Shown piece by piece: positions 30,058-38,753 of a stretch of 64,000 nt of DNA. This DNA comes from Variovorax gossypii (GTDB taxonomy: Bacteria > Pseudomonadota > Gammaproteobacteria > Burkholderiales > Burkholderiaceae_C). Below the pieces are notes generated by a model. That model was given only the letters and a program-made list of their open reading frames with translations. It was not told the origin of the DNA and made no database searches. The stretch lies in assembly GCF_003965815.1 (NCBI RefSeq), contig NZ_RXOE01000006.1, forward strand, positions 248,001 to 312,000. The letters run 5' to 3'. Position 1 is the first letter of the stretch; the number at the start of each line of letters is the position of its first letter. Position numbers and translations under genes: made by a program.

Positions 30058-31925
30058 ACGGCGGGGCGGCGTCCCACGCGCGGCGTCCACCGCGCGATCT
30101 CGCCGCGCTGAAGGCTGGACAGCGCGAACTCGGTGAAGGCATTGAGCGACACGTGCCGGCTGAAGAACTGCTCCAGCACCGCGCCGAAGAGATACGGGCT
30201 CGCGCCCGAGAACGCGACCTCGTCGATCTTCAGCGCGATCTCCACGCCGCGCCCGAACACGATCGGGCCGGGCTCGGGCAGGCGGCGGAACACCGGTGCC
30301 AGTGCCATCGAGCGTACGCCCTGAATCTGGCGGCGCACCGACGGATCGGCGAGGTTGCCGTACAGGTCGAGCATCTCGCGCAAAGCGGCGGCGCCCTGCG
30401 TCGGGTCGACGTCAGTGAGGCTCAGGTAGTTGAGTCCGAGATGGCTGATGAGACGCCACGTGAGCGCGCCTTCGGCCAGAGCCGGATAAGGCCGCGAGGG
30501 TCCGCGCAGGATGCGGATGGAGCGAACGGGCGCGGACACCCGCAGCGTGAAGTCCGATTCGAGCCCGGTCGGCAGCAGCAGCGGCAGGTCGCGGTTGGTG
30601 CATAGCGCATCGAGCGTGATGTGCCGCAGGGTGTGCGGGAACGGCGCGTCGTGCTGGTCGACCAGCGACACATAGACCTCGCTGCCGGTGTAGCTGGTGC
30701 GCGTGCCCTGGGCGCGCGCGCGGTCCGACACCAGGCGCGGCTCGCGGCGCAGCGAGAAGTACGCGCCGAAGTCGCCGTCGTCGGCCGCGAAGGAGCCGAG
30801 GAAGGGTCGGAACTCGCGCTCCTCCGAGCCGTTGGCCATGTGGCCCGTGACGCGCTCGACGGTGAAGATCTCGAAGTCGCGCGGACGCGTGCGGTCGATC
30901 ACCGCGTGGTGCTCGTGCTGGCCCGGTCCGACCGGAATGCGGTCGCTGCGGCGCGGCACGAGGTTGATGATGGGCGTGCAGAACAGCGAGAAATGCTTGG
31001 CATCGACCAGCCGCTCGAGGTCGGCGTCGGCACGGTCGAGCAGGATCACGATCTCCATCGTTGTGCCGCCCATGGCCGCAGCCGCCGCACGCAGCTTGTT
31101 CACGCTGAAGAACAGGTAGCGGTCGGGGAACGCGAAGTACTCGTGCAGCAGGCGGTAGCCCTGGAACGAGCGTGCGTCGTAGGGCAGCAGCGCCTGGTCG
31201 GGCTCGAAGCCTTCGTGCCTGATGGCCTCGTCGCCCAGCGGCACGATGCGCGCCGTGGTTCCCGGCCCGCTGCGGCACACGACGCCGATGCTGTGGTGCG
31301 TGGCGAGCTCGAGCACGCGCAGCGCGTGCAGCTCGGCTCCCGAGAGGAAGAATTCGAGCCGGTCGAGCGGCATGTCCGCGAAGCGCGCGCCGCCCACGGC
31401 CTCGAGCTTGATGGTGATGGCGCTCTTCGCCTGCCGCGCGACCATCGGCATCGCGTGCGCGATCTCTGCCGGTACCGGGCCGATGCCGGCTTCGGCGATG
31501 CGGATGGGCCACAGCGTGACGGCATGGCCGGTACGGAATTCGCAGGCGGTCTGCTCGCCCTTGATCATCCGCCCGCGCAGGATGGTGTGGCGCGGCAGCT
31601 CGTAGCCGGCCTTCAGCGAACCTTCGTTGAGGTTGCCGTCGATCTGCACCACTGCCATGGCGGGCAGCGGAGCGAGGAAGTTGGGGTACACCACCTCGAG
31701 CAGCCGCTGCGAGAAGCGCGGGAACTCGGCATCCATCTTGAGCTGGATGCGCGCGGTGAGGAAGCTGAAGCCTTCGAGCAGGCGCTCCACGTACGGGTCG
31801 CTGACCTCGATGCCGCGCATGCCGAGGCGGCCCGCGATCTTTGGGTAGCGCTGCGCGAACTCGGCCCCGAGCTCGTGCATGTACGTGAGCTCGCGGTTGT
31901 AATAGTCAAGCAGCCTCGCGTCCAT
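30054..31925 (-). CDS. tssF: TssF, T6SS baseplate wedge protein
   Basis: 623 residues, a typical TssF. The N-terminus MDARLLDYYNRELTYMHELG and the following EFAQRYPKIAGRLG are nearly diagnostic. TssF forms a heterotrimer with TssG, which docks on TssK and TssE. The ATG at 31925 shares one base with the tssE stop (TGATG); a longer frame into tssE is rejected for that reason and because the conserved N-terminus begins here. Confidence 0.95.
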   Translation of the reverse strand: MDARLLDYYNRELTYMHELGAEFAQRYPKIAGRLGMRGIEVSDPYVERLLEGFSFLTARIQLKMDAEFPRFSQRLLEVVYPNFLAPLPAMAVVQIDGNLNEGSLKAGYELPRHTILRGRMIKGEQTACEFRTGHAVTLWPIRIAEAGIGPVPAEIAHAMPMVARQAKSAITIKLEAVGGARFADMPLDRLEFFLSGAELHALRVLELATHHSIGVVCRSGPGTTARIVPLGDEAIRHEGFEPDQALLPYDARSFQGYRLLHEYFAFPDRYLFFSVNKLRAAAAAMGGTTMEIVILLDRADADLERLVDAKHFSLFCTPIINLVPRRSDRIPVGPGQHEHHAVIDRTRPRDFEIFTVERVTGHMANGSEEREFRPFLGSFAADDGDFGAYFSLRREPRLVSDRARAQGTRTSYTGSEVYVSLVDQHDAPFPHTLRHITLDALCTNRDLPLLLPTGLESDFTLRVSAPVRSIRILRGPSRPYPALAEGALTWRLISHLGLNYLSLTDVDPTQGAAALREMLDLYGNLADPSVRRQIQGVRSMALAPVFRRLPEPGPIVFGRGVEIALKIDEVAFSGASPYLFGAVLEQFFSRHVSLNAFTEFALSSLQRGEIARWTPRVGRRPAV

Positions 31926-32464
31926 CAGAGGCCTCCGGTGGGCCGAAGGACCATGTGGCCGCTCTCGAGGTCGAGCTCGGAGCGCAGGATGAACTCGATG
32001 GGGTACGGCACCGACCACAGCGTGCCGCGGATCTCCAGCGCGAGCAGGTTGTGGTGTTCGAGGTCGGTGGCGTCGGTCACGCAGCGCACGTCGATGCTGT
32101 CCTTCATGATGCGCGGCTCGAAGTCGATGATGGCCGCGCGGATGGCCGCCTCGACGTCAGCGAAGTCGACCTCCGACATGCGCCCGCCGGCCCAGCCGCG
32201 CACGCCGAAGTTCAGCACCGAGCGCCGCGCGCGCGGCATGGTGTTGATGTCGTGCTCGGTACCGAAGTTGGTGGTGTTGAGCAGCCATTGCAGGTCGCGC
32301 AGCACCGAGTCGCGCAGCAGCCTGCCGCTCATGAGGAAGGCGCCCGCGCGCTCCTGCCGGGTCTGCGGCGCCTTGTCGGTGAGGCGGTCGAGCAGCACCG
32401 GCTGCAGGCGGTCGCGCGCGACGCTTTCCTGCTGGTCGCCGTCGGTGTCCATCATGCTGCTCAT
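31925..32464 (-). CDS. tssE: TssE, gp25-like T6SS baseplate protein
   Basis: 179 residues with the gp25/lysozyme-like baseplate fold. Family segments are LLDRLTDKAP, LRDSVLRDLQWLLNTTNF, SVLNFGVRGWAG and the closing EFILRSELDLESGH. TssE sits at the sheath base and helps trigger sheath assembly. GGAG lies about 8 bases before the ATG. It is coupled to tssF and separated from tagJ by 61 bp. Confidence 0.94.
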   Translation of the reverse strand: MSSMMDTDGDQQESVARDRLQPVLLDRLTDKAPQTRQERAGAFLMSGRLLRDSVLRDLQWLLNTTNFGTEHDINTMPRARRSVLNFGVRGWAGGRMSEVDFADVEAAIRAAIIDFEPRIMKDSIDVRCVTDATDLEHHNLLALEIRGTLWSVPYPIEFILRSELDLESGHMVLRPTGGL

Positions 32465-32525
32465 TCGGAAATCTCCGCGCTTCGCGCTGCGGTACGAGCT
32501 TGTCTGGAAAGGGCCTGCACGGCGC

Positions 32526-33389
32526 TCATCCAGCTGCGCCCTCGCGCGAGAACTCGATGAGCCGCAGGTCGAGCAGCGAATGGTCGCCGGCCTCGCTGAT
32601 CAGCGTGCGCTGGCCCAGGCCCGCGTATTGGTCTTCGCCGGACAGCGGCAGCCAGTCGGTGCGGCGGCCCAGCGTGGTTTCGTCGTCGAGGCCTTCGAGC
32701 TGGCCGGGATAGCGCACGGGCACCAGGCCGTTGAGTGCGCGGCCGTCGTGCAGCTCGAACTCGGTGGGCGCCCACAGCAGGTCGACCAGGTGCTGCGGAC
32801 GCGAGAACTTGATGCGGCGCACCTCGGGCAGGGGCAGCCATGCATAGCCCGAGGGCGTGAGCAGCTCGAAGACCGCGCCGATGCGCACGTCGCCGTCGCA
32901 CAGCCATTCGAAGCTGCTGCGCTCCACCGGCTCGCCGTCAAGCGCCTGCGCTGCGCGCGAGTCGGAGCGGTCGACGCTGGTGATGGCGCCGTGCAATGCG
33001 GGGGCCGTCTGCCGCGCGGTCTCGCGCAGGGCGGCGGCTTCATCGGCACGGTCGGCCGGCAGGGCCGCCGCGGCGATCAGCTGTTCGACCCATTCAGCGT
33101 TGCCGCTGACGATGGCCGGTGCGCGCCCGCCCGACCAGAAGTCGCTGCGATGGCGCTCGCCCGCGAGCGCCATCGAACAGGTGACGCTGGCAGGTGTGAA
33201 AGTGGGATCGAGCTTGGTGGCCAGCTTGAGCTGGTCCTCGGCCCGCTGCCAATCGCCGCGCAGTGCAAAGAAATGGCACAGCGCAAGACGCAGGCTGGCA
33301 TTCTGGGGATTGGCGCGAATCTGCCGCTGTACCCATTCGGTGTGCTCCGCCACCGAGCGCTCGCCCAGTACTGCAAACCCATCGCCCAT
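32526..33389 (-). CDS. tagJ: TagJ (ImpE/SciE family) T6SS accessory protein
   Basis: 287 residues of the ImpE/SciE type: an N-terminal TPR-like helical half (NPQNASLRLALCHFFALRGDW, AEDQLKLATKLDP) and a C-terminal beta-rich half (ERSSFEWLCDGDVRIGAVFEL, PVRYPGQ, LGRRTDWLP). In Pseudomonas TagJ binds the TssB sheath protein and influences ClpV recognition. The start at 33389 has GAGGAAG upstream and yields the usual N-terminal length; a slightly longer upstream start is less plausible. It follows hcp beyond a strong terminator-like hairpin, so its expression is probably lower than hcp's. Confidence 0.9.
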   Translation of the reverse strand: MGDGFAVLGERSVAEHTEWVQRQIRANPQNASLRLALCHFFALRGDWQRAEDQLKLATKLDPTFTPASVTCSMALAGERHRSDFWSGGRAPAIVSGNAEWVEQLIAAAALPADRADEAAALRETARQTAPALHGAITSVDRSDSRAAQALDGEPVERSSFEWLCDGDVRIGAVFELLTPSGYAWLPLPEVRRIKFSRPQHLVDLLWAPTEFELHDGRALNGLVPVRYPGQLEGLDDETTLGRRTDWLPLSGEDQYAGLGQRTLISEAGDHSLLDLRLIEFSREGAAG

Positions 33390-33461
33390 GAAGCTTCCTC
33401 GCTGACTGGCTGGCACACGGCGCGAAGGCCTGTGTGCGAAGGACGGCCGTGGAGGCCGTCG

Positions 33462-33495
33462 GGAAAAAAATCACGGCCGGCCCGTGGGCCGGCCG
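33462..33495 (-). terminator. rho-independent terminator/attenuator after hcp
   Basis: On the minus strand, CGGCCGGCCC pairs perfectly with GGGCCGGCCG (33474-33483 with 33486-33495) and is followed, after three bases, by a run of seven T (33463-33469 as A on the plus strand). It lies 18 bp after the hcp stop and before tagJ. Partial read-through would let hcp be expressed far above the downstream baseplate genes. Confidence 0.85.
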
Positions 33496-33512
33496 CGCAT
33501 CGGGAAAAAGGA

Positions 33513-33995
33513 TCAGGCTTCCTTGTTTTCCTTGATGTTCCAGGCCAGAACCGTCTCGGCGCCCTTGCCGCCCTTGTCGGTCTGTTCCCAGTACTGCTGC
33601 TTCACCTTGGCGGCCTGGAATGCGTACTGAACGAACACCGCGTCCGAGCCCTGCTCGGCCGTGTACTGCACCGAGGTCACCAGTACCTCTTCGAGCGTGA
33701 CGCGGGTGTATTCGATCTGCGAGCCCCCCGCCTTGCAGACCGATACCTCCACCTTGCTCAGGTGCTTGCCGCTGGCGCAGTTCTTCAGCACCGACGGTGC
33801 CGCCTTGTCGATGCGCGCGAGCACCTGCAGGTCGTTGAAGCTGGCCTTGCCAACGCCACCGCCACCGCCGCTGACCATGTTTCCAGGCTGCGTTGCTCCC
33901 CACGCAAACGACTTGATGTCCGTCCACTCCTTGTGGTTCGAGTCCTTCGATTCGCCGTTCGCGCCTTCAACGCGCATGAACATGTCTACTGCCAT
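33513..33995 (-). CDS. hcp: Hcp (TssD), T6SS inner-tube protein
   Basis: 160-residue Hcp1-family tube protein. It begins MAVDMFMRVEGANGESKD and contains the loop EWTDIKSFAWGATQPGN and the later strand EYTRVTLEEVLVTSVQY. Hexameric rings stack inside the TssBC sheath and are expelled with the VgrG spike; Hcp may also chaperone small effectors. There is no C-terminal toxin extension. It lies between tssC and tagJ, as in many beta-proteobacterial clusters, and is followed by a strong terminator. Confidence 0.97.
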   Translation of the reverse strand: MAVDMFMRVEGANGESKDSNHKEWTDIKSFAWGATQPGNMVSGGGGGVGKASFNDLQVLARIDKAAPSVLKNCASGKHLSKVEVSVCKAGGSQIEYTRVTLEEVLVTSVQYTAEQGSDAVFVQYAFQAAKVKQQYWEQTDKGGKGAETVLAWNIKENKEA

Positions 33996-34044
33996 GATTG
34001 AAACCCCCAGAGTTATTTGCGCCCGATTCCGGGACGCCGTTGGA

Positions 34045-35553
34045 TTAGCTGCTGTCCTTCTTGTTGGATGGCAGCTTCGAAACCAGCCGCAACGACACCG
34101 TCAGCCCTTCGAGCTGATAGTGCGGCCGGAGAAAAAACTTGGCGGCGTAGTAGCCGGGGTTGTCCTCGATGGCTTCCACCTGGACTTCCGCCGCCGCCAG
34201 CGGCTTCATTGCCTTCGTGTCCTGCGACGAGGTGCCGGGGCTGCCGTCGACGTAGTTCATGATCCAGTCGTTGAGCCAGCGCTCCATGTCCTCGCGCTCG
34301 CGGAACGAACCGATCTTGTCGCGCACGATGCACTTCAGGTAGTGCGCGAAGCGGCAGCAGGCGAAGAGATACGGCAGGCGCGCCGCGAGGTTCGCGTTGG
34401 CCGTGGCGTCGGCGTCGTAGTACTCGGCCGGCAGCTGCAGCGACTGCGCACCGATGAAGGCCGCGAAGTCGGAGTTCTTGCGGTGCACCAGCGGCATGAA
34501 GCCGTTCTTGGCGAGCTCGGCCTCGCGACGGTCGCTGATGGCGATCTCGGTCGGGCACTTCATGTCGACGCCGCCGTCGTCGGTCGGGAAGGTGTGCGTG
34601 GGCAGGTTCTCGACCGCGCCACCCGATTCGACGCCGCGGATGGAGGTGCACCAGCCGTACTGCTTGAACGAGCGGTTGATGTTCACGCCCATCGCATAGG
34701 CCGAGTTGGCCCAGGTGTAGCGGTTGTGCGCCGCCGAGTCGGTTTCTTCCTCGAACTCGAATTCGTCGACCGGGTTGGTGCGGGCGCCGTAGGGCAGGCG
34801 CGCCAGGAAGCGCGGCATGGCCAGGCCGATGTAGCGCGCGTCTTCCGAGTCGCGCAGCGAGCGCCATGCGGTGTGCTCGGTGTTCTGGAAGATCTTGGTC
34901 AGGTCGCGCGGGTTGGAGAGCTCCTGCCACGAGTCCATCTGCATCACCGTGGGCGACGCGCCCGCGATGAAGGGACAGTGCGCGGCCGCGGCGATCTTGG
35001 CCATCTCGCCGAGCATCTCGACGTCGGGCGGGCTGTGGTCGAAGTGGAAGTCGCCGATCAGCGCGCCGAAAGGCTCGCCGCCGAACTGGCCGTACTCGGC
35101 TTCGTAGATTTTCTTGAACAGCGGGCTCTGGTCCCAGCCGATGCCCTTGTGGCGCTTGAGCGAGCGCGCGATCTCGCGCTTCGATGCGCACATCACGCGG
35201 ATCTTGAGCTGCTCGTCGGTCTCGGTGTTGTTCACGAGATAGTGCAGGCCGCGCCATGCGCCTTCGAGCTGCTGGAAGTCCTCGTGGTGCAGGATCTGGT
35301 TGATCTGCTCGGAGAGCTTGCGGTCGATCTCGGTGATGATGGCCTGCACCGTGCGGTAGGCATCGTTGGAGACGGTGACGGTGCTTTCAAGCGCCTGCAC
35401 GGCCAGCGTCTTGACGGCGTTCTCCACCGCCTCGCGGGCCTGGTCGGTCTTGGGCTTGAACTCGCGCTGCAGCAGGTTCGAGAACTCGTTCGGCTCCAGC
35501 GTCTCGACGGAAGCCGGCGCGCGCGCGGTGGTCTGTTTGGGGGCGGTGCTCAT
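34045..35553 (-). CDS. tssC: TssC, large sheath protein of the T6SS
   Basis: 502 residues, the normal TssC length. Clear family motifs include AWRGLHYLVNNTETDEQLKIRV (start of the conserved core, about residue 98), FGALIGDFHF, and FLARLPYG, and near the C-terminus KFFLRPHYQLEGLTVSLRLVS. It forms the contractile sheath with TssB. The gap to tssB is 30 bp, so the two should be co-translated at matched levels. Confidence 0.97.
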   Translation of the reverse strand: MSTAPKQTTARAPASVETLEPNEFSNLLQREFKPKTDQAREAVENAVKTLAVQALESTVTVSNDAYRTVQAIITEIDRKLSEQINQILHHEDFQQLEGAWRGLHYLVNNTETDEQLKIRVMCASKREIARSLKRHKGIGWDQSPLFKKIYEAEYGQFGGEPFGALIGDFHFDHSPPDVEMLGEMAKIAAAAHCPFIAGASPTVMQMDSWQELSNPRDLTKIFQNTEHTAWRSLRDSEDARYIGLAMPRFLARLPYGARTNPVDEFEFEEETDSAAHNRYTWANSAYAMGVNINRSFKQYGWCTSIRGVESGGAVENLPTHTFPTDDGGVDMKCPTEIAISDRREAELAKNGFMPLVHRKNSDFAAFIGAQSLQLPAEYYDADATANANLAARLPYLFACCRFAHYLKCIVRDKIGSFREREDMERWLNDWIMNYVDGSPGTSSQDTKAMKPLAAAEVQVEAIEDNPGYYAAKFFLRPHYQLEGLTVSLRLVSKLPSNKKDSS

Positions 35554-35583
35554 GATGGTGGCGGTCCTTGCTGCTGCTCGCGC

Positions 35584-36153
35584 TTACTCGGAAGAGGTGC
35601 CGGGATTGCCGGCCTTTTCGTTCGCGGCTTCCACCGCCTTGGCAACGGCCGGGTTGGGCGCCGATGCCAGCGACTTCAGGAGCCCGGGGTTCTGCAGGGC
35701 CTGGGCGATCAGCTGTTCCGCGCCGTTCTTGCCGTCCATGTACGAAAGCAGGTTCGCCAGCTCGGTGCGCGCCTCGAGCAGCTGCTGCAGCGCGCCGACC
35801 TGGCGGGCGATGCGTGCGGGCGAGAAGTCGTCCATGCTGTCGAAGGTGATGTCGACGTTCATCTGGCCTTCGCCGGTGAGCGTGTTGGGCACCTGGAAGG
35901 CGACGCGCGGCTTGATGGACTTCATGCGGTCGTCGAAGTTGTCGATGTCCACCGCCATGAACTCGCGCTCGGCGATGTCGGGCATCGGATCGACCTGCTT
36001 GCCCGCGAGATCGGCGATGACGCCCATCACGAAGGGCAGCTGGATCTTGCGCTCGCTGCCGTAGATCTCCACGTCGTACTCGATCTGCACGCGCGGCGCG
36101 CGGTTGCGCGCAATGAACTTCTGACCACTGTTTCTGACACGGTTGTCTGCCAT
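35584..36153 (-). CDS. tssB: TssB, small sheath protein of the T6SS
   Basis: 189 residues, a typical TssB: APRVQIEYDVEIYGSERK, LPFVMGVIADLAGK, EREFMAVDIDNFDDRMKSI and the helical C-terminal part. It pairs with TssC in the contractile sheath. The start is supported by GAGGAAG a few bases upstream, a ribosome binding site nearly identical to that of tagJ. Its C-terminal tail is Ala/Asn-rich (NPAVAKAVEAANEKAG), consistent with a region recognised by ClpV or TagJ. Confidence 0.97.
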   Translation of the reverse strand: MADNRVRNSGQKFIARNRAPRVQIEYDVEIYGSERKIQLPFVMGVIADLAGKQVDPMPDIAEREFMAVDIDNFDDRMKSIKPRVAFQVPNTLTGEGQMNVDITFDSMDDFSPARIARQVGALQQLLEARTELANLLSYMDGKNGAEQLIAQALQNPGLLKSLASAPNPAVAKAVEAANEKAGNPGTSSE

Positions 36154-36223
36154 AAGCTTCCTCTTGAATCTGTAATGCGTGCGGGTGCGAACCCGTCAGC
36201 CTGCGTGCGCGTTGTCGTTCGTG

Positions 36224-37330
36224 TTATTCGGCCTGGCTTCCGCCGTTCAACGGCCGTCCTGCAAGACTTTCTATCTTCTGCAAACCCTCGGGCACGAGCT
36301 CTTCGATGATCTGGAAGAAGTTCAGGTCCAGCAGCCGCTGCGCCCTGCGGATGAGCATGGGTGCCGGATGGCTGGGCTCCGTTCGTTCCATGAACTGGCA
36401 AGCCTTTTCGAGCAACACCTGCACATCTTCACGGCTCGATATTTCAATATCCTTAATGAGCACCGGACGTAGGCCCGCACCGCCATTTGCGGCCTTTGCT
36501 GCCCCCGAAGCCGCACCGTTCGCAACCGCTGCGGCGACGTCGATCCCTTGCGCGCCGTCTCCCGGGTGGGCCTCACCGGGTACTGCCTCTTCCGCCTGTA
36601 CCTGCTCCGGCAGCAGTTGGGCCACGGTTCGCAGCGAGCGCTCGAGCCGCGAGAAGTCGGGCGCCCAGCTCTGGCCGAGCGCGCGTTCGCAGGTCTCGCG
36701 GATGCGCTGCAGCAAGTCGAGTGCCGCGCGCAACGCCACTACCGGAGGCGCCGCCTTTTCCTGTGCGCGCCGCACCGTGTCCTTCAGCCGGCCGATGCCG
36801 CCCGGGTAATCGATCTGATGGTCGGTCTTGCTCGAATCGAGCAAGGCCTCGACCTGTCGCAGGCTCATCGATGCGCCGCCGTCGTCGACCAGCCGTGCAT
36901 CGCGCACGCTGCGTCCGAGTCCCTCGGCTTCGGCCAGCGCGGCCAGCGCATTCATGCGCGGCAGCGGGTCCTCGAAGTCGCCATCGACGACGCGCGGATG
37001 CACGTCGTTCCAGAATTTCTGCAGCACCACGTCGACGAGTTGAAGTCCTTCGACATAGCCTGGCAAGCCACGGTTCTCGGTCCATGCCAGCGTGAGCGGC
37101 ACCAGCACTCGCAGGTCGCGCGTGCGCATGCACAACTGCTTCGCGATGCGCTCGACGCGAGCCCAATCGGGCGGCTCGGCGGGAATGATCGTTGAGCCGA
37201 ATTGCTGCTCGCGCTTGCCCGCCGTAGCCTGATGCAACGCCATGAAATCGGGGTCGTATTCCAGGTCTTCACCGCAAGGCAGCGGGCCCTCTACAGGCAC
37301 CTGCAATAGATCGATCTCGCTTTGCGCCAA
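36224..37330 (-). CDS. tssA: TssA, T6SS assembly/cap protein
   Basis: 368 residues with an N-terminal ImpA_N domain (about 10-130; GEDLEYDPDFMALHQA, DLRVLVPLTLAWT, FWNDVHPRV), an Ala/Gly-rich linker near 255-290, and a C-terminal helical domain (SHPAPMLIRRAQRLLDLNFFQII) like that of short TssA proteins. TssA recruits tube and sheath subunits and caps the growing end. The start is TTG at 37330 with GGAG upstream, giving MAQSEIDLLQVPV; no ATG alternative keeps the conserved N-terminus. It is the first gene of the large leftward operon. Confidence 0.92.
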   Translation of the reverse strand: MAQSEIDLLQVPVEGPLPCGEDLEYDPDFMALHQATAGKREQQFGSTIIPAEPPDWARVERIAKQLCMRTRDLRVLVPLTLAWTENRGLPGYVEGLQLVDVVLQKFWNDVHPRVVDGDFEDPLPRMNALAALAEAEGLGRSVRDARLVDDGGASMSLRQVEALLDSSKTDHQIDYPGGIGRLKDTVRRAQEKAAPPVVALRAALDLLQRIRETCERALGQSWAPDFSRLERSLRTVAQLLPEQVQAEEAVPGEAHPGDGAQGIDVAAAVANGAASGAAKAANGGAGLRPVLIKDIEISSREDVQVLLEKACQFMERTEPSHPAPMLIRRAQRLLDLNFFQIIEELVPEGLQKIESLAGRPLNGGSQAE

Positions 37331-37368
37331 CCTCTGCTCCCTCGTTCAACCGTTACTTGATAGCACTA

Positions 37369-37397
37369 ATCTTGAGGGGAACAAGTGGCGCGGTCAA
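37369..37397 (-). promoter_or_regulatory. candidate sigma-70 promoter for the tssA operon
   Basis: On the minus strand TTGACC (37397-37392) and CAAGAT (37374-37369) are separated by 17 bp, about 40 bp before the tssA start, in the only AT-richer stretch nearby. The -35 is good and the -10 weak (3 of 6). No sigma-54 or other special motif was recognised. Confidence 0.3.
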
Positions 37398-37481
37398 CAG
37401 CAACAAATTGCTACGGAACGCGAATGAATCACTAAGGAGTACAGCTCCTTTTGAAACTCAAACGGAACGACTACATGCTGA

Positions 37482-38663
37482 TCACAGCAATCCGCGCGCA
37501 GCCAAATTGCGCATCAACGCACTGATACCAAAAGTCCACATCGGCGCCTTGTCCGCGTGCACCACGCGATTGACCAGTGCGCCGAGTTCCGGTGCGGCAA
37601 TGCGCACTCGGTCACCCACGACGTGGGTGAATCCTTGCCCAGGCCCGTGACGGTCTTGTGTCGGAGCGAACATCGTTCCCAGAAACAACATGAAGCCATC
37701 GGGATAAGCGTGATTTATTCCTATGGTTTGCGACACGAGGTCGAGCGGATCGCGGCTGATCTTCGATAGCGAGCTCGATCCCTCAAGCACGAAGCCTTCC
37801 GGCCCCGTCACTTCCAGTGCAACGGTGATGCGGCGCACGTCCGCGATGCCGAAGTGCTCATCGAACAAGCGTATGAAAGGGCCGATCGCGCAGGAGGCGT
37901 TGTTGTCCTTCGCCTTGCCCAGCAGCAGCGCGCTGCGGCCTTCGAAGTCGCGCAGGTTGACGTCGTTGCCCAGCGCGGCGCCGAGGGTTTTGCCGCGGCT
38001 GTTCACGGCGAGCACGACCTCGGGTTCGGGGTTGTTCCACACGGAGCCCGAATGGATGCCCACGTCCGCGCCCGTGCCCACGGCGGAGAGCACCGGTGCC
38101 TTGGTGAAGATCTCGGCATCGGGGCCGATGCCGACTTCGAGGTACTGCGACCAGGCACCTTGCGCAATCAACACTTCCTTGACCTTCATTGCCTCGGGCG
38201 ATCCAGGCACGATGTCCGCGAGGTTGTCGCCGAGCACGCTGCCGATGGCTGCGCGCGTGGCCTCCGCCTTCGACGCATCGCCGCGCGCCTGTTCCTCGAT
38301 CACGCGTTCGAGCAGGCTCGCAACAAATGTGACCCCGCTGGCCTTGACGGCCTGCAGGTCGCATGGAGCGAGCAGCCAGGGCTTGCCGGTGTCGCGCGCG
38401 GTCTCGTCGCTGTTGGCAAGGGCTTCATCGAGCGCCGCGATGCGCGGTGCACCCTGCAACGCGCGGCGAACGGCCTGTGCAGGCGCTTCCTTGCCTTCGA
38501 GCAGATCGCTCATGGTCGGTGCGAGCTTCGACAGATCGTGCAGGCCACCTTCGTGAACGGCCACCAGCACGGGGCCGACGCCGGGCTGCCAGAGGCGTCC
38601 GACGAGGGTGGCGCGTTCGGCGTCGCGGGGCAGGCTGGAAGAGATGGAAAGATCGAGCGGCAT
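37482..38663 (-). CDS. fumarylacetoacetate hydrolase (FAH) family protein
   Basis: 393 residues of the long FAH-family type (COG3970-like). The C-terminal FAH core has the conserved metal-site region NNPEPEVVLAVNSRG and GNDVNLRDFEGR, and ends in DRVRIAAPELG. FAH-family enzymes cleave or hydrate 2-keto acid or diketo substrates using a divalent metal; the substrate here cannot be read from sequence. It is the last gene on the minus strand of the nicotinate locus, 90 bp after nicB, and is preceded by a long hairpin that contains its ribosome binding site, so it may be a separately controlled member. A sugar-acid role (keto-deoxy-arabonate type) is an alternative. Confidence 0.8.
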   Translation of the reverse strand: MPLDLSISSSLPRDAERATLVGRLWQPGVGPVLVAVHEGGLHDLSKLAPTMSDLLEGKEAPAQAVRRALQGAPRIAALDEALANSDETARDTGKPWLLAPCDLQAVKASGVTFVASLLERVIEEQARGDASKAEATRAAIGSVLGDNLADIVPGSPEAMKVKEVLIAQGAWSQYLEVGIGPDAEIFTKAPVLSAVGTGADVGIHSGSVWNNPEPEVVLAVNSRGKTLGAALGNDVNLRDFEGRSALLLGKAKDNNASCAIGPFIRLFDEHFGIADVRRITVALEVTGPEGFVLEGSSSLSKISRDPLDLVSQTIGINHAYPDGFMLFLGTMFAPTQDRHGPGQGFTHVVGDRVRIAAPELGALVNRVVHADKAPMWTFGISALMRNLAARGLL

Positions 38664-38671
38664 GGCGTGGT

Positions 38672-38725
38672 GTCTCCGTGGATGGGTGTGCGCTACGTCG
38701 CATCGTAGCGGCGCACACTGGAGAC
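38672..38725 (-). promoter_or_regulatory. hairpin sequestering the ribosome binding site of the FAH gene
   Basis: In the nicB-FAH gap the minus-strand RNA can form GTCTCC (38725-38720) with GGAGAC (38677-38672), enclosing GTGTG/CACAC and CGCTACG/CGTAGCG with a 6-base loop. GGAGAC is the only Shine-Dalgarno candidate for the ATG at 38663, so the stem would hide it. It could act as a translational switch or simply as a processed 3' end of nicB. Confidence 0.5.
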
Positions 38726-38753
38726 GGCGCGACCTGCTCTTCTCTTTCCGGGT

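Noticed and set aside
37434..37450. AAGGAG/CTCCTT hairpin as a terminator for the FAH gene
   Set aside because: Only 6 bp, no T-run on the minus strand, and it may instead be part of the tssA leader region.
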